A DNA stretch of 64,000 bases, taken from the NCBI GenBank assembly GCA_963969495.1, contig OZ018326.1, forward strand, positions 179,035,497 through 179,099,496, written 5' to 3'. The translations under genes were made by a program, and so were the position numbers. Shown in pieces: positions 33,691-44,213 of this stretch. Source of the DNA: Ceratothoa steindachneri (lineage: Eukaryota; Arthropoda; Malacostraca; Isopoda; Cymothoidae). Position 1 is the stretch's first letter. Each line of letters opens with the position of its first letter. Under the pieces are notes generated by a model, which did not search any database, was not told the DNA's origin, and saw only the letters and a program-made list of their open reading frames with translations.

Positions 33691-34989
33691 TAACTCAACT
33701 TTCTTGCGTGGTTAGTTTTCAAATATTTTCTCGAAGTATGTTGTGGTTTAAATTATCACTTACGTATTCAAGGGGTACCAATATATTAGATCTGGTTCTT
33801 TCAAATGATGATCACTTGGTTCAGGAATTGACTGTTGGGGAAGCATTAGGAAATAGTGATCATCAGATGGATTGTTTTAACTTGGGAACAGTGAAAGGTA
33901 GAACATCGACAAACTCCACGAAAACTCCAAATTTTTTATAGGGGCGATTATGATAAATTACGCTACTTGCTAAATCAGATTAGGTTGGATATAGATTTCA
34001 GTGGTAAGAATACTTTTGAGATGTGGCAATATTAAACTTATGACAATATTAAACATAGTCCAAGAGCAGTGGATTTCAATGAAGGCTATTAGGGAGAAAT
34101 GTAGGAAGCCGTTGTGGTGAAATCAGGATATAGGAAAATTTCTGAGAAGAAAAGTGCATACTAGTGATTACAGAGAGAAAGTATTTTTGACAATTTAAAT
34201 CATTAGAGGTCGACCAGAAATGAGTTAAACAAGATTATTAAGAAGAGCAAACGGGCGGCCAAAATTAATTTAGCTCAAAATAATAATAAATATCCAGGAA
34301 AATACTTTAGCTATTTTAGAATTAATAACAAATCTAACACTGATAAAATAGGGCCTATTAAATATGAAGGGTTTTCGAAAGAATCTGATGAGGAAATTTA
34401 GAGGTTTCTAATGATCTTTTTTCTTCAGTATTTACAGAAGAGAATCAAGATAGATTAATTGATGATAATTCTAGTTCAAGGGAATTAGTGTTGAATACCA
34501 TTAATGTGAACAGGGAAATAATTAAAGGGCTTATATTGGAGTTAAATACTAGTAAGTCATCTGGCCCAGACAACATTCATTCTAGGTTACTTAAAGAAGG
34601 TGTAGATAGTATTGCAGTAGCTCTTGAGAAGATATATACTAGATCACTAGAGTTTAGAGAAATACCTACCTATGATTGGAAATTAGCAAATGTAGTGCCA
34701 ATTTTTAAAAGAGAAATAAAGAGGACCCGAATAACTTTAGACCGGTAAGCTTAACTTTTATAGTTTGTAAAATTCTTGCGATGATAGTTAAGGAGGGAAC
34801 TTCTGACCATCTAGAGAATGGTAGGTTAGGTTAATAAAGGATGCTCAGCATGGGTTTAGAAGAGGTAGATTGTGTTTAACAAATTTACTGAATTTTATGG
34901 ATTATGTAACTAAACAATTAGATACTGAAGAGAATGTTGATGCAATTTACTTAGATTTTAGCAAAGCTTTGGATAAGGTTCCACATAGG
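33691..34989 (+). pseudogene. CR1-like LINE, left part (endonuclease end to RT)
   Basis: 5'-truncated LINE in sense orientation. From about 33770 the end of the endonuclease reads GTNILDLVLSNDDHLVQELT and ALGNSDHQMD (SDH box). The RT begins with ELNTSKSSGPDNIHSRLLKE (about 34540), PTYDWKLANVVPIFKR, then after shifts a GFRRGRLCLTNLLNFMDYV block (about 34855) and AIYLDFSKALDKVPH, where the frame stops at 34989 because a hAT element interrupts it. The continuation, HRRLVNKLKRHGIFGKV, is found at 45780. Several stops exist independent of the insertion, so the LINE was already old or has decayed since. Confidence 0.85.
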
Positions 34990-35000
34990 CAGAAGTGGAT

Positions 35001-35131
35001 TGTATTTAAATACATTTAAATGCTGTATTTAAATACATTTCTGTATTTAAAATTTTATTTGTAAATACATTTGAAATCATGTATTTAAATACTTTTGAAA
35101 GTCTTTAAATACAATGTATTTAAATACTTTT
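35001..35131. repeat. hAT subterminal repeats (TATTTAAATACATTT-type)
   Basis: At least five copies of GTATTTAAATACATTT-like motifs in both orientations directly inside the left hAT end, with related motifs inside the right end. Clustered subterminal repeats of this kind are usual transposase-binding sites in hAT elements. Confidence 0.8.
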
Positions 35132-35370
35132 TGCGAATAATTTACTGATAATAAGTTTATATAGCTATTAAGAATGTGTAATGCATGTTTTAGCTTGTCG
35201 CAACTTGTATGACACAAACGGTTGACTGAGTGAGCCGGTGAGGGAAGATTGCTTGCATCAGTTCAAATTTAGTTAACAGATGGTCACAGTTGTGTTTGGT
35301 TGTATAGTGAGAGCGCTCAGCGTTATTTCAATGCTGCATGGCAACTTCAGCTTCTTCGAAAGAGTGTAAA

Positions 35371-38315
35371 ATGGAGAGATTAGACAATAATAAAGACGAG
35401 GAAGATAAAGAATCATGTAATTATAGTCATCCTTTACTAGATGGTAAATATTTTAGAGTGAAATCTTCTGACGGAAAAAAGTGAAGCGTGTATGTACATC
35501 ATACAATGGCGAAATCTCTGCGGTGAACAATGCTACTTCCCAATCTACGCATTCATTTGAAGGTAAAGGCATATGATAACTTAATTGAATTGACAAGTTT
35601 CACTATTTCTTATTTTTTTAAAGAATGCCAAAATTGCTAGTAGCTAACGATAATGTTAAGTAGCGTAGTTTAAGTTTACCATGCGCGAACCTACCTGCTT
35701 CCTTTTGAAACACCTGTATTTATAGTATATGCTGATTGAATTTAACGTGAATTATGGCAACGTGAAACAAATGTCCTTCAATTATCTGATCATGTACATT
35801 TATCAAAAGAGAAAGCATCCTGATTTGGTGCAAAAAGCGGATAACTACGTGACAGCTTAAAGAAAAGATTCAAAAATAAAATGTTCAGTATTAGACGATG
35901 GTCCTTCATGCAGCAGTGTTAAAGTAAAAGCATTACCCGAGTGTTTTAGGGTAAATACTAAGAAGCTCAAACAATCTGTTGTTGATAAGCTGATTGCAGA
36001 TTTTATCATACAAGGTGTGCATCCCCTATCAACCATGGAGCAACCAGCTTTTGTGAGATTAATTAAAGGTGAGTTCTGAGTTACAAATATTGTTTAGAAT
36101 TATAGTAACGACCGAATACTAAAGCGTTCGGATCATTGATCACTACGTAGGCTATATAATGAAGTTAAATAAAGAAAGACATATACAAACAACAGAGGTT
36201 AATATATTGCAATAATTTCATGAGAATCCACATACATATATACTTAAAGCGCGCTATGATTTACTTGAAGATATTACTGAATAAAAAAATTTCATGATTA
36301 ATTAGTACAATTATTGATCGATTATATGTGGTTATTAGATGAATTCCTATAACGATGTATTTGGTTATAGTAACAATACCTCTATATCATTATGTCAAAA
36401 TATCATGCCCGCCCGTCAAAAATGTAAGAAATAAAGCTTGATAATGTATATATTCTTAACAATACTGAAAGTCAATATTTTACTATGTAATTCTGAATAT
36501 GAAGGACTAATAATATATTTATGAATTAATGTACCAGTCCTATATAGCTATAGGATATTCATATAGTTACATTTAATATATAAAATTTTATATGCATACC
36601 ATATATTCTCATTTCAGTGTGAAAATCAATTTCACTCACAATAATCACATATTCCACTACCGCAGGTCTAAATTCTTCATTTGCTGTCATTTCAAGGCGG
36701 ACGCTAGGCCGAAATCTTATAGAAGAAGAGAAAGTGACAGGAGCTCTACGGAAGAATAAACTAGACAGCACCTCTTACTTATGTCTTACTACAAATATTT
36801 GATCAACTCGTCACCGTATTTGGGGGGGGGGGCGTTACAGTTCATTGGGTATGTTAAAATTTTGCTCTTTATGAAATATGAAATTGAAAATGTCCTTACA
36901 GTTAGGGAGTTATCAGCTCTTTGCTGAAAGCAGACCTATTTGTTCGTGGAATTTATCTCGATTATATTAATATGTAAAATTTATGGAAACATTTATGAGA
37001 CAAACATTAAACTGTTATTTCATTTTTTTCAGCTTGAGGAAGCTGTTTTTGTCTTTCACAGTGGAGTATTGGCATGCTGTCGCTTCAAAGGAGAACATAA
37101 CTACATCAATATTGATGAAAATATCGAGAATATCATCAATGAATACGATATCCCCCTGCAGAAAATCACGAGCACTGTCACTGATAACGGCTCTAATTTT
37201 GTTAAAGCGTTTAAGGAATTTGCAGTTACTGCTTCAAATGTGTTCACAGATTCAGAAGATGGAATCTAAGTAGGTGAAGAAGATCAGGGTGAGCACGAGC
37301 TGTAGGGTAGTTTCTTAATGAGAGGTGCCTAAGATCAGGAAGAAGACCTTTCGTTTGACCCATGCAGCTTCAGCCTACCTAAGCATGTGCGCTGTGCTTT
37401 ACACACACTCAGTCTCGTTGCCACAACTGATGCAAAACAGACACTGAAAATATCTTCTTTTGCAAATATCAATCATGCTGCGATGGGAAAATGCTCAGCA
37501 TTATGGAACAAAAGCGGTCGTCCAAAATCAGCAGAGATTATCAAAACTGTTATCAACTGCTTATTTAACTTGCTTTGCATTACAAGTTGGAACTCCCTGT
37601 TTGATGCATTGTCATTACTTTTAAAACACAAGGACAAATTACATCAACTCATGACATCCCTTGAACTTCCATTGTTCAGAAGTCACGAAATTAAATTTCT
37701 TGGAGAGTATGTTTCAGTTTTGGCTCCTATTGGGGATATGTCTCAGTTTTGGCTTCTATTGCAATGGCAATTGATCGCCTACAGGGAGAACAAAACTGTT
37801 TTTATATAGAATTAATGCTTACCTTGCTGACTGTGGAGAAAGGGCTGTAGAGCCTTCAGTCACGTTCTCTGAAATTCTGCCAACCTCTTATAAAGGCAGT
37901 CACTAAGGACTTTGGAAAGCGCTACCAATCTTATTTGACCTTGACAAATGAAGCCAGCGTTACAGATTCCATTATTGCAGCAACAAGCCATCCATTCTTC
38001 AAACTCCGCTGGTTAAAGAATTTAGCAGAGGGAGCCGAAGCTGAATCATCCAGTGGTGTATCGGACAGTGACGATTATTTTGGATTTACAAAAGCTAATC
38101 AAACACAATCAACCGCAGATTTAGAATTGTTCAGTTAGCTTCAGGATTTAAATAAAACACTTCAAAGTTTAGATAGATATACAAACATAAACAAATTATT
38201 TATTAAATACAACACTACCCTTCTGTCGTCAGCTCCTGTGGAACGGCTCTTCTCCTTAGGAGGATTGACCTTATCTCGAAAACGGAGTTCTTTATCTGAC
38301 GAAACATTTGAGTAA
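35371..38315 (+). pseudogene. hAT transposase pseudogene, probably multi-exon
   Basis: Candidate exon 1 starts ATGGAGAGATTAGAC at 35371 and, across a frameshift, carries a relic of a BED-type finger (KRVCTSYNGEI) before a GTAAAG donor near 35563. A second exon ends IADFIIQGVHPLSTMEQPAF and RLIK at a GTGAGT donor (36070). A third, after a CAG acceptor near 36665, reads SRRTLGRNLIEEEKVTG then LTTNI and a stop where hATs have T-D-I-W (first acid lost). A fourth, after TTTTTTCAG at about 37033, carries ITSTVTDNGSNFVKAFKEF (second acid kept), RCALHTLSLVATTDA, and the C-terminal dimerisation block SSAPVERLFSLGGLTLSRKR ending at 38315. Stops and shifts show it is dead. Exon limits are inferred from splice-like signals. 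Confidence 0.8.
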
Positions 38316-38530
38316 CTGATATTACTTAAATGCAATGCTGATATAAATATAATTTCATTCTATGGAACTTTCTATTTGTTTGTAGTACCTAAGTCCAATT
38401 GTCATAAAATTCTACATTAGTAAAATAATATACAATTTCATTTTAATGGATATTTTTTTGTTGTGATACCAATGGCCCTTATCGATTGTCCTTATATATC
38501 ATGTATTTGAAATGTATTTGAAAATGTATC

Positions 38531-39987
38531 TGTGGAGAAATTGCTACATTAAGCCTCCTGGAGGAGTATAGGTACATTCAAGCCCCCCTCCCTTCATGAG
38601 GAGAAGCGTGGGAAAGGTAGCCGGCGAAAATGCTTACCATGTGTGATCTCCCCGCCGCTGTGGGCAGTTGGAGCTAACATATGTTTGAGGGCGACCACCT
38701 AAGGTCCTTAAACGACGCTCTAACGATCGCATGACCTACGAGACCCATAAACCCGTGGTTAGGAAAAAAAAAACGGTGCGAGTCAGAAGGCACGCCAAGT
38801 AGCGGTGCGGTTACGAGCCTATAATTTGCGAGCTGACTTGGGCACCCCAGTGCCACCTCAGGAATTCTCGCTCTCCCCAGATGCTAACTCACCATTCGCT
38901 CCCCCCCCCTTTTGCATCTGTGGCCTGGTCACTTCCCCCTTTAGATGGTGCGGCAATCCGCCTATATATAAGCCCCGCAAAGAAAGAGAAGAGGATTATT
39001 ATCTGAAGTCGATACGCCAGAGTAGGATTAGGTCGTGAAGATCGATCCATCGACTAGACAAGAAGATTATTAGAAGTCGATTCGCCAGAAGAAAGATTAG
39101 TTCGTAAAGATCGATCCTTCAGCCATACAAGACTATTTCCGTGAAAAACGATAGGATCAGATTGAGAAAATCGATCCCCCCTTTCAGGGCCGTATTAACC
39201 TAATTAGTCAAGTTTTATATCGGTGCCATACCGAAGAAGCCTTTTCCGTCTGCAAAGAAGCCCGACTGAAGAAAAGCAAAGCCGCTCACACTCGAGTGAT
39301 TCTCACATCTCAAGCACCGTAAGAGTGAGAGGAGAAGAACCCTGCCCCAACGAGCTCCCGTTCTTTAATTACGTTGAAGAATCATCACCCGGCACAGGCG
39401 ACAAGCAATCCCTCCTCGAAAATTCAAGCAGCGACGAAGCAACACTTCAAAGCGAGAGATAAGTCCTCCAGCGACATCCGGCAATCCCTAATACCTACCT
39501 GTAAGTTAACAATAACATTTATATCTCTATTACGATAGTAGAAGTTTAGTACGTCCCACGTTTTAAAGGAGAGTAGAAACCATTATTCTTGAACCTAGGT
39601 CATATGTGTTTGTAGATGACAGTACATCAATTTAATGTTTTAGACTAAACAAATAGGGTCGTGATAAAAATACTAATTGGCAATTGGTTTGTTTTTTGGA
39701 AGCCTACTTGTTTATATTTTGTCATTTGAGGCCAAATATAGAAATGTTTTTACTGTTGGTTTGTAATATTTAATTTAAAATACATGTTTATTTTTGGTAG
39801 ATTCTGGTGTTTCCTCTTATCCTTATGTGTTTAAAAATAGCTCTTCCTTAAGGACTAAACCACAAAAATAGCACTCTTAGAACAAAGCCTACTTCATCAT
39901 AGAAGTAACTCACGCCCCTTAAAGCATACCGCTACTAAAAGGGTGTCAAAGCGTAGAGTGATCAAAGCCAAGGGTCATTCAACGACA
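38531..39987 (+). repeat. 5' LTR of Gmr1-like element
   Basis: 1457 bp, starts TGTGGAGAAATTGC and ends TTCAACGACA. A TATA box (TATATATAAG, 38963-38972) would start transcription near 38995. Downstream, a tandemly repeated unit of about 68 bp contains GTCGATWCGCCAGA and AAGATCGATCC motifs (39006, 39074, weaker third near 39145). Differences from the 3' LTR: 38542, 39599, two sites near 39695, one near 39930 and one at 39981. The two short frames inside the LTR are repeated identically in the other LTR and have no recognised domain. Confidence 0.97.
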
Positions 39988-40210
39988 TATTATAAAAGTG
40001 GTGTCAGGTCTAGAGGTTTTATATTAGAAAGAACCCAGTAGTGTCTATTTAAGGAAGAGCTAACACATAAAAGGAACACCAGGAATAATAGGATATTTGA
40101 CGAGTGGGAAATTGGTAAAGTTAGAGGGGGATACCATCTAAAGGTAATTGTTAGGCCAAGTGGTAAGTTTCGGTGGTGGAATAGGTAAGGCTTGATTAAA
40201 AACAAGGTAG
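39988..40210 (+). promoter_or_regulatory. Leader with candidate primer-binding site
   Basis: The leader between the 5' LTR and gag contains TGGTGTCAGGTC from 39999, 11 bp after the LTR end. TGGTGTCAG matches the start of primer-binding sites complementary to tRNA-Leu 3' ends, but the distance is larger than usual and the match beyond the first bases is uncertain. Confidence 0.4.
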
Positions 40211-41497
40211 ATGACTGACATAAGCACGATGGCATTGTTTGACCTTTATCGGAAGCAAGGTCATAGCCTCGGACTGGAAGGAACCGATCTGAGTTCGTTT
40301 ATTCAGGAGAAAGAGAGAAACGAAAGAGAAGAAAGAAGAGAAAAGATGAAAATGGAAGCAGAAAAGACGAAAATGGAAGCTGATGAAAGAGAGAAGATAA
40401 GGGCCCACGAAAGAGCTCTTAGTAAAGACCAGTTAGAGGTGCAGTCAGTGTCATCTAAAACAGGAGTGTCACCAGTGGCCAGCATGAAACTCCCGGAGTA
40501 CAAGGACGAAGAAGATTTATGCTCATATCTCTCCCATTTTGAGAAAATATTTGAAGTCAATAATTGGGACCTAGAAGAAGATGGGGTCGCCAGACTGTTA
40601 CCGCTACTCAATCGTAGGATGAGAGAGATATTCGTATCTTTACCCTCAGAAGCGACTGTGGACTATTCCACTCTCAAAGCCGAACTTCTCTCAGCAACAA
40701 ACCTTAACCCGGAAGAATATAGGATGAAGTTCAGGCATTCTCGTATAAGACCTGGACAAACATACAAACATTTTGGCTTTGAGCTTCGTCGAAGCCTACA
40801 GTTTTGGATGGAGTCAGAAGGGGTAGAGAACGAAGTCGCTGCGGTCGTCGACTTCATGCTTAGAGATCAGTTACTAAGTACACTACCCCAGGAAATCCGT
40901 GCATTCGTTAAGGACCGAAAAGCTTCTACCTTCAACGAGTGCCTGGACGAGGCTGACCTCCACGCGGTAAATCATCGGTTATATCCTAGGGAGCACAAGA
41001 AAGAGAAGGCTCCCTCCCCAAAGAAAAATGGGCCGCCACCCAGGCATTTACAGAAGAAGCCCTTTAAGTTCTCAGCAGCAAAAGGAACTTATAAACCAAA
41101 TTTTAGAGGAGAAAAAAATCAAAAAGAAGTTAGGATTCCACAAGGATCATACCCTAATACCGGCACGTATCCCAGGAAGCCCGTCACTTGTTATACCTGC
41201 GGGATAATAGGTCACCTGAGTTTCCAGTGCCCACAGAACTCCCGACTGAGGGAGACCTCGAGACAACAGGTGCAAAACCTGACTGCCGCGATCCCAGCAG
41301 GACAAGCTGATGCGTCCTACGTCCCCGCGCCAACATCCGAAGGGCCCCAGCAACAGGTAAACTTTCTTTTCAACAAAAGTTCGCCAGGCGGCCTACAATT
41401 TGAAGAAGGCACTGTTAATGGGTGCCGAGTATCCACTTTAGTCAGAGACACCGGATGTACGTGCATAGTGGTATCCGACAAGTGCTGCTCCCAGTAA
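40211..41497 (+). CDS. gag: Gag polyprotein with SCAN-like capsid region, CCHC knuckle and protease start
   Basis: An intact 428-residue frame from ATG at 40211. Residues about 30-80 are a strongly charged helix (ERNEREERREKMKMEAEK), probably coiled coil. Residues about 85-260 form the capsid region; the part with FRHSRIRPGQTYKHFGFELR, LLSTLPQEIRAFVKDRK and ADLHAVNHR resembles the SCAN domain, which published work traces to gag of Gmr1-like elements. A basic, proline-rich linker follows. The zinc knuckle C-x2-C-x4-H-x4-C uses C327, C330, H335 and C340 (CYTCGIIGHLSFQC) and would bind RNA. The frame ends just after the protease active site D413-T414-G415 (RDTGCTCIVVSD); the rest of the protease is in another frame. 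The gag part appears undamaged. Confidence 0.93.
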   Translation: MTDISTMALFDLYRKQGHSLGLEGTDLSSFIQEKERNEREERREKMKMEAEKTKMEADEREKIRAHERALSKDQLEVQSVSSKTGVSPVASMKLPEYKDEEDLCSYLSHFEKIFEVNNWDLEEDGVARLLPLLNRRMREIFVSLPSEATVDYSTLKAELLSATNLNPEEYRMKFRHSRIRPGQTYKHFGFELRRSLQFWMESEGVENEVAAVVDFMLRDQLLSTLPQEIRAFVKDRKASTFNECLDEADLHAVNHRLYPREHKKEKAPSPKKNGPPPRHLQKKPFKFSAAKGTYKPNFRGEKNQKEVRIPQGSYPNTGTYPRKPVTCYTCGIIGHLSFQCPQNSRLRETSRQQVQNLTAAIPAGQADASYVPAPTSEGPQQQVNFLFNKSSPGGLQFEEGTVNGCRVSTLVRDTGCTCIVVSDKCCSQ

Positions 41498-41680
41498 ACC
41501 CTGCCCATAAGAAATTCGCAATCGTCCACGACCTTTTAGGACGCGACAATCGATTCCCCGTCGTGAGATGTCACATACAATGCAGATATTTCACCGGTTG
41601 GACGGACGTGGCAGTAGCCCCGATTAAGTTCTGCGCAGTACTAATCGGACAAAACCCCCTAATTCCCCAGCAAGAAAGTG
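41470..41680 (+). pseudogene. Protease C-terminal half, out of frame
   Basis: The continuation of the aspartic protease lies one base out of the gag frame: VLLPVNPAHKKFAIVHDLLG, then CRYFTGWTDVAVAPIKF and AVLIGQNP, which fits the flap and C-terminal strands of a retropepsin. To make a whole protease, ribosomes would have to shift once between about 41467 and 41490 and again near 41663-41680 to enter integrase. Because the second shift restores the original frame, two compensating one-base indels are more likely than programmed frameshifting. No convincing slippery heptamer is visible at either point. Confidence 0.7.
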
Positions 41681-43936
41681 GCCCAACAAGTAGTCACCCG
41701 GGCACAAGAAGCCCAGAGGAAAGAGCAACCTGCTAAGTTGACCCCGAGGATTACCCTCCAAGACAATGGGTTCAAATTGACGTCCTTCGCCAGTGCTCAG
41801 AAGGAATGCCCCACTCTTAAACCTCTATGGGAGAAAGCTATTAAAGGTGAAATTCTCCAAGTGAAAGGAAAGAAGCCTATCCAGTATATCGTAGAAGACT
41901 CACTTCTCTACCGTACTATCAGCGAGGAGGATAAGGAGAACAAGAAAGCACTGTGTGTACCTCAAGAATACACGCAAAGAATTTTGAATACCGCGCATGA
42001 TGGAATATTAGCCGGACACTTTGGGCACAACAAAACGGCGCAGCAGATATTCCGACACTTTTATTGGCCCCAGGCCGCCAGGGAAATTGTGGCCTATTGC
42101 CGATCATGCGACGTGTGTCAGAAGGATCCCTCCAGAGGACGGGTACCTCCCGCTCCCTTACAAAAGGTGCCCGTTATAACCGAACCATTCTTTCGAGTGG
42201 CAATTGATTTGGTGGGACTAATTCACCCCCCTTCAAGTGGAGGACACTCCTACATCCTCACCCTAGTGGATTGTGCCACCCGGTTCCCAGATGCTGCGGC
42301 CCTACGGAAGATTGACTCTATTTCCTGCGCGGAAGCATTAATTTCAATTTTTGCACGAGTAGGCCTGCCTAAAGAAATTCTATCTGATAGAGGGCGCCAA
42401 TTCACCTCAGAACCGATGGATGCCGTTTACCCGGTTACGCCCCTGCAAGTCATACACACCGTGTGTGTGGAACAAGACGAGGAATACGAACTTCCCTCGC
42501 TCTCACCTACCCCGGAAGACCCTCGGGTGAATCTAAAGATAAATCCCCACTTAGAAATTCAACAAAAAGCGGAAATGTTGAACTTGCTCATGGAATTCCC
42601 AGAAGTCATTTCTGAAAACCCTGGATGTGCCAAGGATTTTTTCCATGAAATAAAACTAAAAACTAATTCAGTGGTTCGGAGCAAACCATATCCTTTACCA
42701 ATCCACCTACGAGAAGCCTTCAATAAGGAAGTCCGGAATTTACTAAAATTGGGAATTTTAGAGCCATCGGAGTCCGATTATTGCTCCCCCATAGTAAGGG
42801 TTAAGAAACCTGATCAATCATTTCGGATGTGTGTGGACTTCCGAAAATTGAATTCAGTGACCGTTTTCGACGCCGAGCCCATCCCACTAATAGATCAAAA
42901 TATCCATTTATTTGAAGACGCTAAATTCATCACCGAATTGGATTTATGTAAAGCGTACTATCAAATACCTCTCGCTAAGGAGTCCAAAAAACTGACGGCT
43001 TTTGCGACCGAGAGAGGTCTGTTACAGTTTACCAGGCTACCCTTCGGACTACTTACAGCCGGTAGCAATTATAATAGGATGATGAGGCGAATTATCGCTG
43101 GACTAAGCGACGTGTCGTTTTACTTCGACAACGTGTACGTAGCTACCCGTACATGGGAGTCACACTTACACGCCCTACGCTCATTGCTGGAGAAATTGAA
43201 GGAGCAAGGTCTAACCGCCGGGCCGACCAAGTGTTATTTTGCCTACGAATCCATTGACTACCTGGGATTCAAAATAGGACAAAAACACTTGACTACCCAG
43301 CAAGAAAAAGTGGACGCCATAGTCAAGATGCCCCGGCCGAAAACCAAGAAACAACTCCGATCGTTTATGGGAGCGGCCTCGTTCTATAGGCGTTTTGTAC
43401 CACACTTCGCTTCCATTGCGGCCCCACTGAATGATTTGTTAAAAAAGACAGCGTCAGACCCTGTCACGTGGAACCCCCATGCAATAACTCAGTTGGAGAT
43501 TCTAAAAGGAAAACTCGCAACTGCGCCCATTCTTCGCTTACCAAATCCCAACAAGATCTTCGGTCTTCGCACGGACGCTAGTCGGGACGGGTTAGGCGGA
43601 GTATTGCTTCAATACGAAGATGACGAAACAGCCTATCCCATAGCTTATGTCAGTAGGAAACTGTTGAGTAGAGAAAAAGCCTACGCTACTATCGAAATCG
43701 AAGCTTTGGCCTTAATATGGTCCATAGGTAAATTCAAATATTATCTAATAGGGCGCGAGTTCAAGTTGGAATGCGACCATAAACCGTTGTCATACTTAGG
43801 TAAAAATAAGTGTAAGAATGGAAGACTCCTGAGATGGAGTTTACTCTTGATGGAGTACCAGTACTCCATTCACTACATAAAAGGGTCCAACAATTGTATG
43901 GCCGACTCGTTAAGTCGGAACCCTGTCGACGATTAA
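41663..43936 (+). CDS. pol: Pol: integrase (core-deleted), reverse transcriptase, RNase H
   Basis: One long frame open from 41663 (first ATG-like codon GTG at 41678, so it is normally translated as part of Gag-Pol). Residues are counted from 41678. Integrase zinc region: H107, H114, C144 and C147 (HDGILAGHFG ... CRSCDVC). Core: D177 in RVAIDLVGLI and D237 in SDRGRQFTS, after which the text jumps in frame to EPMDAVYPVTPLQ, so the third catalytic acid and the integrase C-terminus are missing. RT about 310-560: GILEPSESDYCSPIVRVKK, FRMCVDFRKLNSVTVFDAE, D422 in LDLCKAYYQI, LPFGLLTAGS, and an active box YFDN (482-485) with Asn for the second Asp. Then the KQLRSFMGAASFYRRFVPHF connection. RNase H: D633 (TDAS), E675, D700 (ECDHKPL) and a C-terminal Asp in CMADSLSRNP. 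It ends at 43936, 277 bp before the 3' LTR. Confidence 0.95.
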   Translation, partial: FPSKKVAQQVVTRAQEAQRKEQPAKLTPRITLQDNGFKLTSFASAQKECPTLKPLWEKAIKGEILQVKGKKPIQYIVEDSLLYRTISEEDKENKKALCVPQEYTQRILNTAHDGILAGHFGHNKTAQQIFRHFYWPQAAREIVAYCRSCDVCQKDPSRGRVPPAPLQKVPVITEPFFRVAIDLVGLIHPPSSGGHSYILTLVDCATRFPDAAALRKIDSISCAEALISIFARVGLPKEILSDRGRQFTSEPMDAVYPVTPLQVIHTVCVEQDEEYELPSLSPTPEDPRVNLKINPHLEIQQKAEMLNLLMEFPEVISENPGCAKDFFHEIKLKTNSVVRSKPYPLPIHLREAFNKEVRNLLKLGILEPSESDYCSPIVRVKKPDQSFRMCVDFRKLNSVTVFDAEPIPLIDQNIHLFEDAKFITELDLCKAYYQIPLAKESKKLTAFATERGLLQFTRLPFGLLTAGSNYNRMMRRIIAGLSDVSFYFDNVYVATRTWESHLHALRSLLEKLKEQGLTAGPTKCYFAYESIDYLGFKIGQKHLTTQQEKVDAIVKMPRPKTKKQLRSFMGAASFYRRFVPHFASIAAPLNDLLKKTASDPVTWNPHAITQLEILKGKLATAPILRLPNPNKIFGLRTDASRDGLGGVLLQYEDDETAYPIAYVSRKLLSREKAYATIEIEALALIWSIGKFKYYLIGREFKLECDHKPLSYLGKNKCKNGRLLRWSLLLMEYQYSIHYIKGSNNCMADSLSRNPVDD

Positions 43937-44198
43937 GGAGCAGCCCAACTATTGTATTATAGCAAAGTTAAGTGTAAATCAGTAGAATTGTAAGTAAGTA
44001 GGGGCGAGTAACCCGAGTGGTAGGTAAGAAAATCCTAAGATGGCACAGTAATATAGGAATTAATGTAAGGTCAGGTGAAATGTTATCGAGGCATTCCCGA
44101 GTGAACTAGAATTTATTGTATAATATAATGTTCCGTAAGTTACCCATGTATATTATTGTAAGCGTCGGATTGGAACCCCCCCCTCCCGTTATTTTCTT

Positions 44199-44213
44199 AA
44201 GAATGGAGGTAGA
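44199..44213 (+). promoter_or_regulatory. Polypurine tract
   Basis: AAGAATGGAGGTAGA directly before the 3' LTR, the expected place for priming plus-strand synthesis. It is purine-rich but interrupted by two T. Confidence 0.6.

Noticed and set aside
40303..40611. Antisense frames across gag and pol
   Set aside because: Shadows of the intact sense frames of the LTR retrotransposon.
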